A DNA stretch of 37,633 nt from Candidatus Alistipes intestinigallinarum (GCA_019115745.1 DXDA01000060.1:1-37633), one strand, 5' to 3'. Counted from the stretch's first letter, positions 26,554 to 35,662 are shown. Made by a program: numbers and translations. Notes: a model not told the origin generated them from the sequence alone.

Positions 26554-28266
26554 CTATGGTTTTACGCCGTAGCGGTCGAAGACCTCGAAATCCTCCTCCC
26601 GGAGTCCGGTTTTGGCGTAGGGTACGGCCTCGTTGTGGTCGTTCAGGTAGAACCGGGGGGCATTCCAGTCGAAATCGGGGCTGACAAGCGAGACCTTCGT
26701 CGTGAGATAACGTCCCTGGATCGAGGCCATGTCGGCCATCGTGTGAAAGAGGGCGTGGGTGGTAGCCGGAGCCTTTTCGTTGGCTTCGGCCGCGGCGACC
26801 TTCTCGGGGAAGCAGCGTCGGTAATCCTCCGAGAACCAGGCCAGCGACGCCACGTAGAGCTGGTAGGCCGTCGTGGTGGGCGAAGCGTGGAGGAAGCGTT
26901 CGCGCCGGTCGTCGATCAAGTCCTCGCCGTGGTCCGCGCAGTAGAGCAGCGCCGAAGAGGTTCCCTTCAGCGAACGGAGGAAGTCGATGGTCTCGGCCAG
27001 AAAGTGATCCGTATAGAGGATCGAGTTGTCGTAGGCATTGACCAGAATCTGCCGGTGCTGGGGCGCAATGGCCACATCATCATCGGGCAGGAAGCGGGCA
27101 AACTCCCGGGGATAGCGCTGGTGATAACTGAAATGCGACCCGTAGCAGTGGAGGATGAAGAGGATCTTCCGCGCATCGGAACGGTCGAGGATCTTGCGCA
27201 TTTCGTCGAGGAGCTGCATGTCCTGCCGCGGGGAGCGGATGTAGATCAGGTGTTTGGCATCGTGTGCCAGGTGGTCGATCATGGCCCCCTGGGGCGACTG
27301 GTTGGAGATGAACCAGGTCTCGAATCCGGCCTCGTTGAAGAGTGCCGGGAGTCCCTTCCGGCGGTAGAGCTCCTCGTGCTCGGCGGTGGCAACCGACGAG
27401 AGGATCAGGGGTACGCTCTTGTGGGTGGTGTTGCTTTGGGTGAGCATGTTGCGGAACACCACTACGTCGTCCATCCGTGCCAGGCGCGGATTGGTCTCAC
27501 GTTCATATCCGTATAGCTGCCAGTTCATCGCCCGGGCGGCCTCACCTATAATATAGACGTAGATTTCGCGCTCGGGGAGTTCGGCCGTGCGTCGCGCCTC
27601 GAAGGTAAACCCTTCGGAGGTTTTGTTGAAGTTGTGCGACTTGCGGAACTCCGAACCGCTCAGTCCGAGGTTGTAGAGGACGTTCAGCGGGAATATCTCG
27701 TCGCGGAGGACATGCTTCTGCTCGCTCACGCGGTAGGCGGGCCAAAGGGCGATCAGGCCCAACGCAAAGAGCGCCGCACCGGTCAAGCCGATATTCAGCC
27801 GGGTCGTCCGTGAGATGTAGCGTTTGTGGGCGATTTCGCGCGCCGCGAGCCACAGCAGCGGCAGGTAGAGCACGCAGACCAGCACGACCGAAGGGTAGAT
27901 GTTTCCGAGAAGTTCTCCGGCCTCCCCGGGATTGGTGGTGAGGAGGTTGGTGAACATGTCGGTGGCGATGATCGAGTTGCCGAAGAGGTAGAGCAGGACG
28001 ATCTGGAAGGCGCAGAAGAAGATGAAGGGGAACCCGAGCCAGATCATCACGCCGGACCTTCGGAGTGCGACGCTCCACATCATGTAGAATCCCAGCGGCA
28101 GCAGGATGAGCACTTCGTCGGTCCATCCGGAGTAGGGCTCGGTATTGGCCAGCACACAGTTCGGGATGATGAGCACCACGAAGAAGTAGACGGTCAGCAG
28201 CGTAGTAAAGCGGCTGCGGGTCTTGACCTTGCGGTGTTTTTCGATCCGATTCTTATCCGCACCCAT
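26554..28266 (-). CDS. Sulfatase-fold phosphoethanolamine transferase (EptA/lipid A type)
   Basis: A 570-residue protein. About five N-terminal membrane helices (residues 20-180) are followed by a periplasmic alkaline-phosphatase-fold domain. Metal ligands are visible as IGE242, the nucleophile Thr280 or Thr281 in TQSNTTHKSVPLILS, D445-HGE448 and H460 (RFLHASP). This is the layout of EptA, CptA and OpgE, which move phosphoethanolamine from phosphatidylethanolamine to lipid A or other surface glycans. The acceptor cannot be assigned. It is the last of three minus-strand genes with the Omp85-like barrel gene 17 nt upstream. EptA-type modification often lowers susceptibility to cationic peptides. 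Confidence 0.9.
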   Translation of the reverse strand: MGADKNRIEKHRKVKTRSRFTTLLTVYFFVVLIIPNCVLANTEPYSGWTDEVLILLPLGFYMMWSVALRRSGVMIWLGFPFIFFCAFQIVLLYLFGNSIIATDMFTNLLTTNPGEAGELLGNIYPSVVLVCVLYLPLLWLAAREIAHKRYISRTTRLNIGLTGAALFALGLIALWPAYRVSEQKHVLRDEIFPLNVLYNLGLSGSEFRKSHNFNKTSEGFTFEARRTAELPEREIYVYIIGEAARAMNWQLYGYERETNPRLARMDDVVVFRNMLTQSNTTHKSVPLILSSVATAEHEELYRRKGLPALFNEAGFETWFISNQSPQGAMIDHLAHDAKHLIYIRSPRQDMQLLDEMRKILDRSDARKILFILHCYGSHFSYHQRYPREFARFLPDDDVAIAPQHRQILVNAYDNSILYTDHFLAETIDFLRSLKGTSSALLYCADHGEDLIDDRRERFLHASPTTTAYQLYVASLAWFSEDYRRCFPEKVAAAEANEKAPATTHALFHTMADMASIQGRYLTTKVSLVSPDFDWNAPRFYLNDHNEAVPYAKTGLREEDFEVFDRYGVKP

Positions 28267-28283
28267 AAGCGAAAGTTCTTAAC

Positions 28284-29486
28284 TTAAAAAGCCTCGTTGA
28301 TACTCAGCAGGAAGCCGCTGGTCTCCTTGCCGAATCCGTAATCGAGGCGGACGTTTACTCTTTTCTTGAGTTCCCAGCGCAGGCCGAGTCCGTAATTGGG
28401 CAGAGTCTTCCCCCAGTCGAATTCAGCCAGCGAGGGGAATACGTTTCCGGCACCGCCCCAGACGACCGCGCCGATCCGCCGCCAGATGCGCTGCCGGAGT
28501 TCGATCTGGAGGGTGATCATGTCGTTGTCGGTGAAGCGTCCGAGGTAGTATCCGCGCATCCGCTGGTTGCCGCCCATACGGGCGAGCATGGGCCAGGGGG
28601 TTCCGTCGGAGTTGAACTCGGCATAAAGGTCCGTGGCGAGGATGGCATCCTTCCAGACTCGGTGGTAGGCATCGGCCGTGATGGTGGTCTGCCAGAGCGC
28701 CTTGCCGCAGTTTCCGAGGCTTTTCGGGTAGCAGGTCTCCTGGAAACTGACGTAAACGCCCTTGAACGGATTGGGTATGAAGTCGCGGCTGTCATACTCG
28801 GCGATGGCCCCGATTCCGGTGGCGGTATACTGGGTCTTCTCTCCGGCGATGTATTCGGGTCTGGAGAACTTGATACCGCGCGTATAGTCGAAACTGACAA
28901 CCCCTCCGAGGTAGGTATGGGGCAGGATCTCATGCAGGTAGCGGCCTTCGATCTGAACCCGTTTTTCGGAGTAGGTGCTCACCTCGTTGTGAAGACCGTA
29001 GTCGTAACCGATTCCCCAGAAGTCGCGGGGTGCGGAGATGAACTCCGCGGAGTAGCTCAGCCGCTGTTTGTTCTTCGCAAAGATGGTATTTCCGGAGACG
29101 CCGACGGCATAGAAGCCCGAGATGTAGACACTTGCGAATACCGAAATGTCCGAAGGAACCGTAATCGAATCGGTCCGGTCGAGCCGGTAGAGTCCCGCAG
29201 CGAGGAGACCGATTCCGAGGCTGGTGGTCTTCGAGTAGCTGGGGCCTCCGGCGAACGTGAAGTCGATCTTCTTTTCGAAGGTGCGGTCGGTGGTCGATTG
29301 GCCGAAATAGTCCACGATCCGTTTCAGGAAAGGCTTCTTCCGGGGAGCTTCCTGCGGCAAGGGAGTATAGGTGTAACGGATCGTATCCGAGTCCGACACA
29401 CGGATTCCGGATTCCTGGGCATACCCCGGGCAGACGGCTCCCGCACAGAGAATCAGGAGAGCCCATAAGGCGGATCGGTGCAACAT
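28284..29486 (-). CDS. Omp85/BamA-type outer-membrane beta-barrel protein
   Basis: About 400 residues from ATG 29486, 4 nt after the upstream stop; ATG 29507 is an alternative that overlaps it. A signal peptide (ends GYA-QE) is followed by a short periplasmic segment and a barrel. The loop-6 signature of the Omp85 superfamily is visible as GGNQRMRGYYLGRFTD, and the chain ends in NEAF, an aromatic barrel terminus. There are no POTRA repeats, so it is not BamA itself but a small surface-antigen (PF01103-like) member. The partner and cargo are unknown. It is the second gene of the three-gene envelope operon. Confidence 0.82.
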   Translation of the reverse strand: MLHRSALWALLILCAGAVCPGYAQESGIRVSDSDTIRYTYTPLPQEAPRKKPFLKRIVDYFGQSTTDRTFEKKIDFTFAGGPSYSKTTSLGIGLLAAGLYRLDRTDSITVPSDISVFASVYISGFYAVGVSGNTIFAKNKQRLSYSAEFISAPRDFWGIGYDYGLHNEVSTYSEKRVQIEGRYLHEILPHTYLGGVVSFDYTRGIKFSRPEYIAGEKTQYTATGIGAIAEYDSRDFIPNPFKGVYVSFQETCYPKSLGNCGKALWQTTITADAYHRVWKDAILATDLYAEFNSDGTPWPMLARMGGNQRMRGYYLGRFTDNDMITLQIELRQRIWRRIGAVVWGGAGNVFPSLAEFDWGKTLPNYGLGLRWELKKRVNVRLDYGFGKETSGFLLSINEAF

Positions 29487-29490
29487 GCGC

Positions 29491-30012
29491 CTACCGGTAC
29501 TTCTCAATGGTTTGGTAGAAAGCCTCCTTGTCGGCCTCGGAGAGCACGCCTTTGCGGAGGAAGACCAGTTCGCCCTCCTTGGAGACGATCATCAGCACGA
29601 ACTGATTGTTGCAGTCGCCGAGTTTCCAGGCCGAGCTCAGGATCCGCTCCTGATCGGCCAGCACGGTGGCACCGTTCTTTTCGGTGCGTTTCTTGGCCAT
29701 GCTGCGGGCCATTCCGTTGGGGATCATGGGGGCATCCTTGAGGTTCATGACGCCGAAGCCGTAGATGTTGTCGCCCTGGGCGCGGTGGTTCTCTTCGAGT
29801 TCGAAGGTAAAATCCTCGTTCTGCTTGTGGCGGTCGGGATCGACGTAGAATATCATGAGGTTCTTTTCTCCGAAATAGGGCAGTTTGGCGGGTTTTCCGT
29901 CCAGGTCGAGCAGTTCGACATTCTGGACTTTCCGCGGGAGTTCCTGGGCAGAGGCCGCTGTCGACAGGGTCAAAGCCGCGGCAGCCAGCAACACAGTCAT
30001 TTTCATCTTCAT
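29491..30012 (-). CDS. Periplasmic thioredoxin-like-fold protein (YtfJ-like)
   Basis: A 173-residue protein with a signal peptide (MKMKMTVLLAAAALTLSTAASA-QE). The mature part reads NVELLDLDGKPAKL followed by KNLMIFYVDPDRHKQNEDF, a thioredoxin-like strand pattern as in YtfJ proteins. No CxxC pair is present, so it is unlikely to be a classical thiol oxidoreductase. The function is unknown. It is the first gene of the operon with the Omp85-like barrel and phosphoethanolamine transferase genes. Confidence 0.65.
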   Translation of the reverse strand: MKMKMTVLLAAAALTLSTAASAQELPRKVQNVELLDLDGKPAKLPYFGEKNLMIFYVDPDRHKQNEDFTFELEENHRAQGDNIYGFGVMNLKDAPMIPNGMARSMAKKRTEKNGATVLADQERILSSAWKLGDCNNQFVLMIVSKEGELVFLRKGVLSEADKEAFYQTIEKYR

Positions 30013-30058
30013 GGTACGTTCTCTCTGTTTGTCGTTTTCGTTATAAACAAATCAGGGG

Positions 30059-30066
30059 CAAAGGTA
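30059..30066 (-). promoter_or_regulatory. Candidate -7 element of the envelope operon
   Basis: TACCTTTG on the minus strand lies 46 nt before the thioredoxin-fold gene and fits TAnnTTTG. The region 30067-30331 otherwise shows no convincing gene. Confidence 0.5.
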
Positions 30067-30307
30067 CGATAAATTCTTCGAACATGGGGAGTTTTGACGC
30101 CCCTATTATTGTCCTAATCGTCATTTTTTTCGGTCGGATGAGGCGGCGGGGTGATTCCGAAGAGACGGAACCGGGGATTTTGAAAAAACTCCGGAAACGG
30201 GCTGTCGCCGGAAGGCCCATGCCGCAAACCCCGCAGAGAAGGCTTTTGCCGGGCAGGTCCCGGTTGGATGCGGCAGAGGATTTTGTCCGAAAATTCCGCA
30301 CGGGAGA

Positions 30308-30339
30308 TTTGGCGCAGCGGCGATGAAACGCTATCTTTG
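30308..30339 (+). promoter_or_regulatory. Promoter of the phosphatase gene (TTTG-N20-TATCTTTG)
   Basis: TTTG at 30308-30311 and TATCTTTG at 30332-30339 are 20 nt apart. The start codon is only 5 nt past the -7 element, so the transcript probably has almost no leader. Confidence 0.8.
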
Positions 30340-30344
30340 CGGCG

Positions 30345-30827
30345 ATGGAAACAAGAATACTTTTTGTCTGTTTGGGCAATATCTGCCGTTCTCCGGCTGC
30401 GGAAGGGATCCTGCGAAGAATGATCGAGCAGCGGGGGCTTTCGGCGGAGATCGAGGTGGATTCGGCCGGCACCTACGGCGGACATCGGGGCGATCTTCCG
30501 GACCCGCGGATGCGGAGTGCGGCTTCGCGGCGGGGGTATTCGCTGACCCACCGGGCGCGTCAGATCCGGGAGGAGGATTTCGAACGCTTCGACCGGATCA
30601 TCGTCATGGACGACATGAACTACGAGACGCTGCACCGTCTGGCGCCGTCGCGTGCCGCGGCGCAGCGGATCTACCGCATGACGGATTTCTGCCGCCACCA
30701 TCCCGACTGGTCGTATGTCCCCGATCCCTATTACGAAGGGCATGAGGGCTTCGAGCTGGTGTTGAATCTGTTGGAGGATGCCTGCGAGGGGCTGCTGGCC
30801 GACCTGCAGGCGGAAAAGGGGATTTGA
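30345..30827 (+). CDS. Low-molecular-weight protein-tyrosine phosphatase
   Basis: A 160-residue protein. The P-loop is C9-LGNICR15-S (CX5R) with the general acid D127 in PDPYY, both intact. This family removes phosphate from tyrosine, and in bacteria often acts on exopolysaccharide tyrosine kinases (Wzc/Wza systems), though none is seen here. Some relatives act as arsenate reductases, but the DPYY loop favours phosphatase. It stands alone with its own promoter and strong terminator. Confidence 0.93.
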   Translation: METRILFVCLGNICRSPAAEGILRRMIEQRGLSAEIEVDSAGTYGGHRGDLPDPRMRSAASRRGYSLTHRARQIREEDFERFDRIIVMDDMNYETLHRLAPSRAAAQRIYRMTDFCRHHPDWSYVPDPYYEGHEGFELVLNLLEDACEGLLADLQAEKGI

Positions 30828-30847
30828 CCGTCCCGTTCAGAGAGACG

Positions 30848-30882
30848 ACGAGCGCCGGATGCTTTCCGGCGCTCGTTTTTTT
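30848..30882 (+). terminator. Phosphatase gene terminator
   Basis: A perfect 12-bp stem ACGAGCGCCGGA/TCCGGCGCTCGT with a 5-nt loop, then T6. It begins 20 nt after the stop. Confidence 0.9.
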
Positions 30883-30890
30883 GTGGCGAG

Positions 30891-31772
30891 TTAAAAGTCG
30901 AATCCGAAACTCAGGCTGTAGGTGTTGTGCAGCAGGGTCTCCTTTGGGGCGAAGAGGTAGGCGAAATCGAGCCTCAGGTGCAGGATGCGCACGCCGCAGC
31001 CGACCGACCAGTAGCTCGGATAGTAGTAGCGCTGTTCGCCGTAGTGATAGCCTGCACGGAACTGGACGAGCTGCATGAGGTTGTACTCCATGCCGAGCGA
31101 CATCTGGAATCCGCGCACCCCTTTGGGATAGAAATAGTACCCGAGGTCGGTTCCGACAGTGATTTCGTGCGCGTCGGAGAGGAACGTATCGAGGGCGACA
31201 CCGGCGGTGAGGTCCATCGGGAGGATGTAGTCGGTATCGTTGAGATAGGCCCCGAGGTTGGCGATCTTGGCACCGGCGCGCAGGGCGGAGTAGGAGCCGA
31301 GGTTTTCGAGGGGGAGCTGATAGGCGATGCTGAGGTCGGCGGCCAGGGCGTCGGCCGAGATCTCGGGACGGCTCAGGTGCAGATAGCGAGCCACGATGCC
31401 GACGGCCCAACGGTCGTTGATCCGGCGCGAGTATCCGAGATCGACGGCCATGTCACTGTTTCCGCGTTCGCGCAGATACTGCCGCCATCCGGCCTGGATG
31501 AGATTCTCGCTGCCGAGGCGGCAGGAGCCCGAGACGGCATAGTAGTCGAAACTTCCCTGTCCGTAGTAGGAGGAGGAGATCTGCGAGGGGCTTCGCTGGA
31601 ACATGGCCGTTGCGGAGTTGTTGTAGATGGCGTGCGAACCGGAGAGGGTGGTCATCATCACACCGCCCATTCCGATGGTTTTGGCATCGGGCGTGGGGAG
31701 TGTAGCCTCCTGTGCGGAAGCAGCTCCGGAGATCAGGGCCGTAGCGGCCAGCAGGGTCATGAATCGTTTCAT
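30891..31772 (-). CDS. PorV/PorQ-family outer-membrane protein
   Basis: A 293-residue protein from ATG 31772, chosen for its clean signal peptide (MKRFMTLLAATALISGAASA-QE); upstream in-frame ATGs cross the promoter. The N-terminal KTIGMGGVMMTTLSGSHAIYNNSATAMF is the family hallmark (GMGG...A-x-x-N-P-A). The rest is a barrel ending in SFGFDF. PorV and PorQ act in the type IX secretion system, but this family is broad and no other T9SS gene is visible, so a T9SS role is not shown. It is monocistronic by its own promoter. Confidence 0.8.
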   Translation of the reverse strand: MKRFMTLLAATALISGAASAQEATLPTPDAKTIGMGGVMMTTLSGSHAIYNNSATAMFQRSPSQISSSYYGQGSFDYYAVSGSCRLGSENLIQAGWRQYLRERGNSDMAVDLGYSRRINDRWAVGIVARYLHLSRPEISADALAADLSIAYQLPLENLGSYSALRAGAKIANLGAYLNDTDYILPMDLTAGVALDTFLSDAHEITVGTDLGYYFYPKGVRGFQMSLGMEYNLMQLVQFRAGYHYGEQRYYYPSYWSVGCGVRILHLRLDFAYLFAPKETLLHNTYSLSFGFDF

Positions 31773-31845
31773 ACGGGACAAAATAAGGGACGCGCAGCGG
31801 CACCCGAAAAGCGTGTTACGGAGCCGAACCGCATCCTGTATTCTG

Positions 31846-31853
31846 CAAATATA
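31846..31853 (-). promoter_or_regulatory. PorV/PorQ-like gene -7 element
   Basis: TATATTTG on the minus strand lies 73 nt before the start and fits TAnnTTTG. Confidence 0.5.
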
Positions 31854-31887
31854 GCAAAAAAACGCACCCTCGGTCTGTTTTGGGCGG

Positions 31888-31926
31888 AAAAAGCGGAGCG
31901 TCTCCCGCAAAGAGGGGAGACGCTCC
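31888..31926 (-). terminator. fabG terminator
   Basis: A perfect 12-bp stem GGAGCGTCTCCC/GGGAGACGCTCC is followed on the minus strand by GC and T5. It begins 39 nt after the fabG stop. Confidence 0.8.
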
Positions 31927-31965
31927 ATCCGTTACGGTCGCGGGAGATCCCGCCGTCCGCCGTTT

Positions 31966-32712
31966 TTAGCAGTTCATGGCGCCGCAGCAGTGGATCACCT
32001 GGCCGCTGACATACGACGAGAGGTCCGAAGCGAGGAACAGGGCGACTTTGGCCACATCCTCGGGCGTACCGCCGCGCCGCAGGGGGATCTGCTTGTACCA
32101 CTCCTCCTTGACCGAGTCGGGGAGTTTGTCGGTCATGTCGGTGATGATGAATCCGGGGGCGATGCAGTTGGCACGGATTCCGCGGGGGCCCATCTCCTTG
32201 GCGATGGACTTGGCCAGACCGATCATACCGGCCTTCGACGCCGAGTAGTTGCACTGACCGGCGTTTCCGCTGACACCGACCACCGACGACATGTTGATGA
32301 TCGAGCCGCCCTTCTGACGGGCCATGATCGGCGTGACGGCGTGGATGAAGTTGAATGCCGACTTGAGGTTTACGGTCAGGACGGCGTCCCACTGCGCCTC
32401 GGACATGCGCATCATCAGGCCGTCCTTGGTAATGCCGGCGTTGTTGACGAGGATGTCGATGCGTCCGAAATCCTTCATGATCTGGTCGATGACCTGATGG
32501 GTCTCTTCGAAGTTTGCGGCATTGGAGGCATACCCTTTAGCCTTTACGCCGAGCGCGGCGATTTCGGCTTCGGTAGCCTTTCCGTTCTCGTCGATAACCA
32601 GGTCGGTGAAGGCGACATCGGCGCCTTCCGAAGCGAATTTCAGAGCGATGGCCTTACCGATACCGCGTGCGGCACCGGTTACGACAGCCACTTTTCCTTC
32701 GAGCAGTTTCAT
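31966..32712 (-). CDS. fabG: 3-oxoacyl-ACP reductase FabG
   Basis: A 248-residue SDR protein from ATG 32712; the upstream in-frame ATGs lie beyond the promoter at 32755. The NADP-binding G13-AARGIG19, NNAG at 90-93, N115 and the catalytic Ser142/143-Tyr156-Lys160 (NYSASKAG) are present. It reduces beta-ketoacyl-ACP in fatty acid elongation. The C-terminus VIHCCGAMNC differs from the usual DGGM ending, with three Cys. It stands alone and diverges from the DUF3108 gene. Confidence 0.92.
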   Translation of the reverse strand: MKLLEGKVAVVTGAARGIGKAIALKFASEGADVAFTDLVIDENGKATEAEIAALGVKAKGYASNAANFEETHQVIDQIMKDFGRIDILVNNAGITKDGLMMRMSEAQWDAVLTVNLKSAFNFIHAVTPIMARQKGGSIINMSSVVGVSGNAGQCNYSASKAGMIGLAKSIAKEMGPRGIRANCIAPGFIITDMTDKLPDSVKEEWYKQIPLRRGGTPEDVAKVALFLASDLSSYVSGQVIHCCGAMNC

Positions 32713-32754
32713 AATCTGAATATTTTTAAGGTAATATTTGCCAATTTTCCGGCA

Positions 32755-32762
32755 CAAAGATA
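32755..32762 (-). promoter_or_regulatory. fabG -7 element
   Basis: TATCTTTG on the minus strand, 42 nt before the fabG start. Confidence 0.65.
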
Positions 32763-32813
32763 GGAAAAATATCTTAAAAGCCCGCTCGCGGGAGGAAATT
32801 CGGCAATTTTGCT

Positions 32814-32821
32814 TATCTTTA
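32814..32821 (+). promoter_or_regulatory. Candidate -7 element of the DUF3108-glyA operon
   Basis: TATCTTTA, one base off TATCTTTG, lies 24 nt before ATG 32846. It is divergent from the fabG promoter. Confidence 0.45.
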
Positions 32822-32845
32822 CCGACCGAAAAACATGTCGACGCC

Positions 32846-33490
32846 ATGAAAAGCCTGTTTTCCGTATTTCTGCTCCTTCTTGCCGGATCCGCAGCGGCCT
32901 CCGAGCCGTGGATCTGCACCGACGCGGGAACGCGCCTGGTCTATGAGGAGTCAATCGGCGGAGAGCGGACCGCAACGCTGGACAAACTCGTGTCGGTGGA
33001 GAGCGACGGTGAAATCCGCCTCTCCTATACGCGGCAGGGCCAGCCGGTCGTCGAACGCTGGAGGGTCTATCCCGATTCGACGGTCCTGCTCATCGAGGCT
33101 CCGGAACAGATGTACGAACTGCTCCGCACCATGCAGGTGGAGGAGGTCGAGATCACGGCTCGAAACCAGGTCCTGCCTGCGGAGATGAACCCCGGTGAGG
33201 AGTTCCCGGGCTTCGGATTTACGCTTTCGGGGCAGAAGGAGGGCGAGCGGACGTCGATCTCGGTGCTTTCGGACCGCGTGCGGGTGGTCGCCCGGGAGCG
33301 GATCAAAACGCCGGCCGGGAAATTCGAGGCCACACGCATCGAGTACCGGACCACCACCACGACCGGAGACACGACGATGGAGATTCCCATGACCCAATGG
33401 ATTGCTCCCGGCATCGGCCTGGTCCGCCAGGAGATCCCCGTTCTGGGAGAGATCACCAGCGTCATCGAACTGCAAAAAATCATTCAATAA
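32846..33490 (+). CDS. DUF3108/TapB-like secreted protein of unknown function
   Basis: A 214-residue protein from ATG 32846, giving the signal peptide MKSLFSVFLLLLAGSAAA. The C-terminal IKTPAGKFEATRIEYRTTTT and QWIAPGIGLVRQEI segments are typical of the DUF3108/TapB group (a beta-rich periplasmic fold). The function is unknown. The glyA gene starts 12 nt downstream and the two are probably co-transcribed; the pairing may be accidental. Confidence 0.7.
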   Translation: MKSLFSVFLLLLAGSAAASEPWICTDAGTRLVYEESIGGERTATLDKLVSVESDGEIRLSYTRQGQPVVERWRVYPDSTVLLIEAPEQMYELLRTMQVEEVEITARNQVLPAEMNPGEEFPGFGFTLSGQKEGERTSISVLSDRVRVVARERIKTPAGKFEATRIEYRTTTTTGDTTMEIPMTQWIAPGIGLVRQEIPVLGEITSVIELQKIIQ

Positions 33491-33502
33491 CCCAGATAAA
33501 AC

Positions 33503-34783
33503 ATGAAAAGAGATTCCCGGATTTTCGAATTGATCGGCGAGGAGCGCAACCGTCAGATGCACGGCATCGAGTTGATCGCCTCGGAGAACTTCGTCAGCGA
33601 ACAGGTGATGGAAGCGATGGGCTCGGTGCTCACGAACAAATATGCCGAAGGCTATCCGGCCGCCCGTTACTACGGAGGTTGCGAGGTGGTAGACCAGGTG
33701 GAGCGCCTGGCCATCGAGCGCATCTGCGAACTCTACGGTGCGGAGTGGGCCAACGTGCAGCCGCACTCGGGTGCGCAGGCCAACATGGCGGTCTTCTTTG
33801 CGTGCCTGCAGCCGGGCGATACCTTCATGGGGCTGGACCTCGCACACGGAGGCCACCTTTCGCACGGTTCGCCGGTGAACATGTCGGGCAAGTACTTCAA
33901 GGCCGTAGGCTACCAGTTGGACGAGGCAACGGGCCGCATCGACTACGACGCCATGGAGCGCAAGGCGCTGGAGTGCCACCCGAAACTGATCGTCGGAGGA
34001 GCTTCGGCCTACTCGCGCGAGTGGGACTACAAGCGGATGCGCGAAATCGCCGACAAGGTGGGTGCGCTGCTGATGGTGGACATGGCCCACACGGCGGGCC
34101 TGATCGCCGCGGGCCTGCTGGAGAATCCGGTGAAATACGCCCATATCGTCACCTCGACGACCCACAAGACGCTGCGCGGACCGCGTGGCGGTATCATCCT
34201 CATGGGTAAGGACTTCGAGAATCCGTGGGGCCTGACGACGCCGAAGGGTGCGGTGAAGATGATGTCGCAGATTCTCAACTCGGCGGTCTTCCCGGGCATC
34301 CAGGGCGGTCCGCTGGAGCACGTGATTGCCGCGAAGGCCGTAGCCTTCGGCGAGGCGCTGCAGCCCGAATACAAGGAGTACCAGCGTCAGGTCCAGAAGA
34401 ACGCCGCAGCGATGGCCGCAGCCTTCACGAAACGGGGCTACAAGATCGTCTCGGGCGGTACGGACAACCACCTGATGCTGGTCGACCTGCGAACGAAGTT
34501 CCCCGAGCTGACGGGCAAGCTGGCCGAGAAGTGCCTGGTGGCCGCCGACATCACGACGAACAAGAACATGGTTCCGTTCGACACACGCTCGCCGTTCCAG
34601 ACGTCGGGACTGCGCTTCGGAACGCCGGCCATCACGACGCGCGGACTGAAGGAGGAGCAGATGGACTACATCGTCGGACTGATCGACCGGGTGCTGAACG
34701 ATCCGGAGAACGAGGCGAACATCGCCGCCGTGCGCAAGGACGTGAATGCGCTGATGGCAAACTACCCGCTCTTTGCCTGGTAA
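33503..34783 (+). CDS. glyA: Serine hydroxymethyltransferase
   Basis: A 426-residue protein of normal length. The PLP lysine is K222 in [14 protein letters not shown]; the N-terminal [15 protein letters not shown], the [17 protein letters not shown] and the HLMLVDL segments are all conserved. It interconverts serine and glycine with tetrahydrofolate in the cytoplasm, supplying one-carbon units (also to the purine pathway). It is between the DUF3108 and DUF2461 genes in one operon. Confidence 0.96.
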   Translation: MKRDSRIFELIGEERNRQMHGIELIASENFVSEQVMEAMGSVLTNKYAEGYPAARYYGGCEVVDQVERLAIERICELYGAEWANVQPHSGAQANMAVFFACLQPGDTFMGLDLAHGGHLSHGSPVNMSGKYFKAVGYQLDEATGRIDYDAMERKALECHPKLIVGGASAYSREWDYKRMREIADKVGALLMVDMAHTAGLIAAGLLENPVKYAHIVTSTTHKTLRGPRGGIILMGKDFENPWGLTTPKGAVKMMSQILNSAVFPGIQGGPLEHVIAAKAVAFGEALQPEYKEYQRQVQKNAAAMAAAFTKRGYKIVSGGTDNHLMLVDLRTKFPELTGKLAEKCLVAADITTNKNMVPFDTRSPFQTSGLRFGTPAITTRGLKEEQMDYIVGLIDRVLNDPENEANIAAVRKDVNALMANYPLFAW

Positions 34784-34799
34784 TCGGACGGGAGAAGCC

Positions 34800-35477
34800 A
34801 TGGAAGAGGTCCTGGATTTTCTGCGACGGTTGTCCGAGAACAACGACCGGGAGTGGTTCGACGCCCACCGGACGGAGTGGGCGCATGTCAAGAGGCTGTG
34901 GGCGGACTTCACGGCGGAGCTGATCGAGGGGATCGCGTCGTTCGACTCCACGGTTCGGGGGCTCCGGCCGCAGGACTGCACCTACCGCATCGCCCGGGAC
35001 ACGCGCTTTTCGGCGGACAAACGGCCGTATAAAAGCTGGCTCGGGACATTCGTAGCTCCGCGCGGCAAGAAATCGGGCTATGCGGGTTACTACTTCCACG
35101 TCGAACCGGCGGGCGACGGACTTCTGGGCAATCACCTGCTGGCCGCGGGGGCGGTCTGCATCGAACCCCAGGTGCTTCGTTCGATCCGCGAGGAGGTGCT
35201 GGACCACGGTGCCGAGATGCTGCAGTCGATCGATGCGGCGCGGGGCTTCCGGCTCGACACGGCGAACCGGCTGAAACGGGTCCCGACGGGTTTCCCGGCC
35301 GATTCGGAGTATGCCGAACTGCTCAAACAGAAGGATTACTGCCTGGAAAAGCCGGTTCCGGAGGAGTTCGTGCTGTCCGGCAACCTGCCGGAGCGACTCG
35401 TGGATGAGTTCCGCCATACGAAACCCTTCCTCGACCAACTGAACCGGGCGATCCAGTACGCCTACGAGGAGACGTAA
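34800..35477 (+). CDS. DUF2461 domain protein
   Basis: A 225-residue protein from ATG 34800, 16 nt after the glyA stop. The family pattern is clear: FLRRLSENNDREWFDAHR at the start, DTRFSADKRPYKSWLG in the middle, and YYFHVEP with LRSIREEV further on. Function is unknown (TIGR02453-type). It is the last gene of the operon and ends in a shared terminator. Confidence 0.9.
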   Translation: MEEVLDFLRRLSENNDREWFDAHRTEWAHVKRLWADFTAELIEGIASFDSTVRGLRPQDCTYRIARDTRFSADKRPYKSWLGTFVAPRGKKSGYAGYYFHVEPAGDGLLGNHLLAAGAVCIEPQVLRSIREEVLDHGAEMLQSIDAARGFRLDTANRLKRVPTGFPADSEYAELLKQKDYCLEKPVPEEFVLSGNLPERLVDEFRHTKPFLDQLNRAIQYAYEET

Positions 35478-35498
35478 TCCTCCGATTGCATAAAAAAG

Positions 35499-35543
35499 CA
35501 GAGAGGTCGATCCCGCAATGGGACCGACCTCTCTTTTGCTTTT
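35499..35543. terminator. Bidirectional terminator between DUF2461 and glmS
   Basis: GAGAGGTCG (35501-35509) pairs with CGACCTCTC (35525-35533) with inner TCCC/GGGA pairing. Runs of A on the left and T on the right give usable tails on both strands. The following 35544-35662 has no clear gene. Confidence 0.8.
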
Positions 35544-35662
35544 GCGGCGGCCGTGGTGCGGATTGTCGGTACCCGCCGCACGACTTCTCCGGCTTTCGCC
35601 TTTTCTCTTCAGCAGAGCCCCGAATCCCCTGAATCCCTGGAGTTCCGGAGCGCCGGCCCGGC

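Noticed and set aside
30084..30326. An 80-residue frame with a hydrophobic start between the envelope operon and the phosphatase gene
   Set aside because: The rest is Arg-rich with no recognisable pattern, the frame ends in the promoter region of the phosphatase gene, and no good start context is present.
30891..31928. Longer start of the PorV/PorQ-like gene with 52 extra residues
   Set aside because: The extra part crosses the -7 element at 31846-31853 and hides a perfect signal peptide starting at 31772.
35544..35662. A glmS ribozyme or second terminator
   Set aside because: This is downstream, not upstream, of glmS and shows only short GC-rich pairings without a T tail; the shared hairpin at 35499-35543 explains termination.
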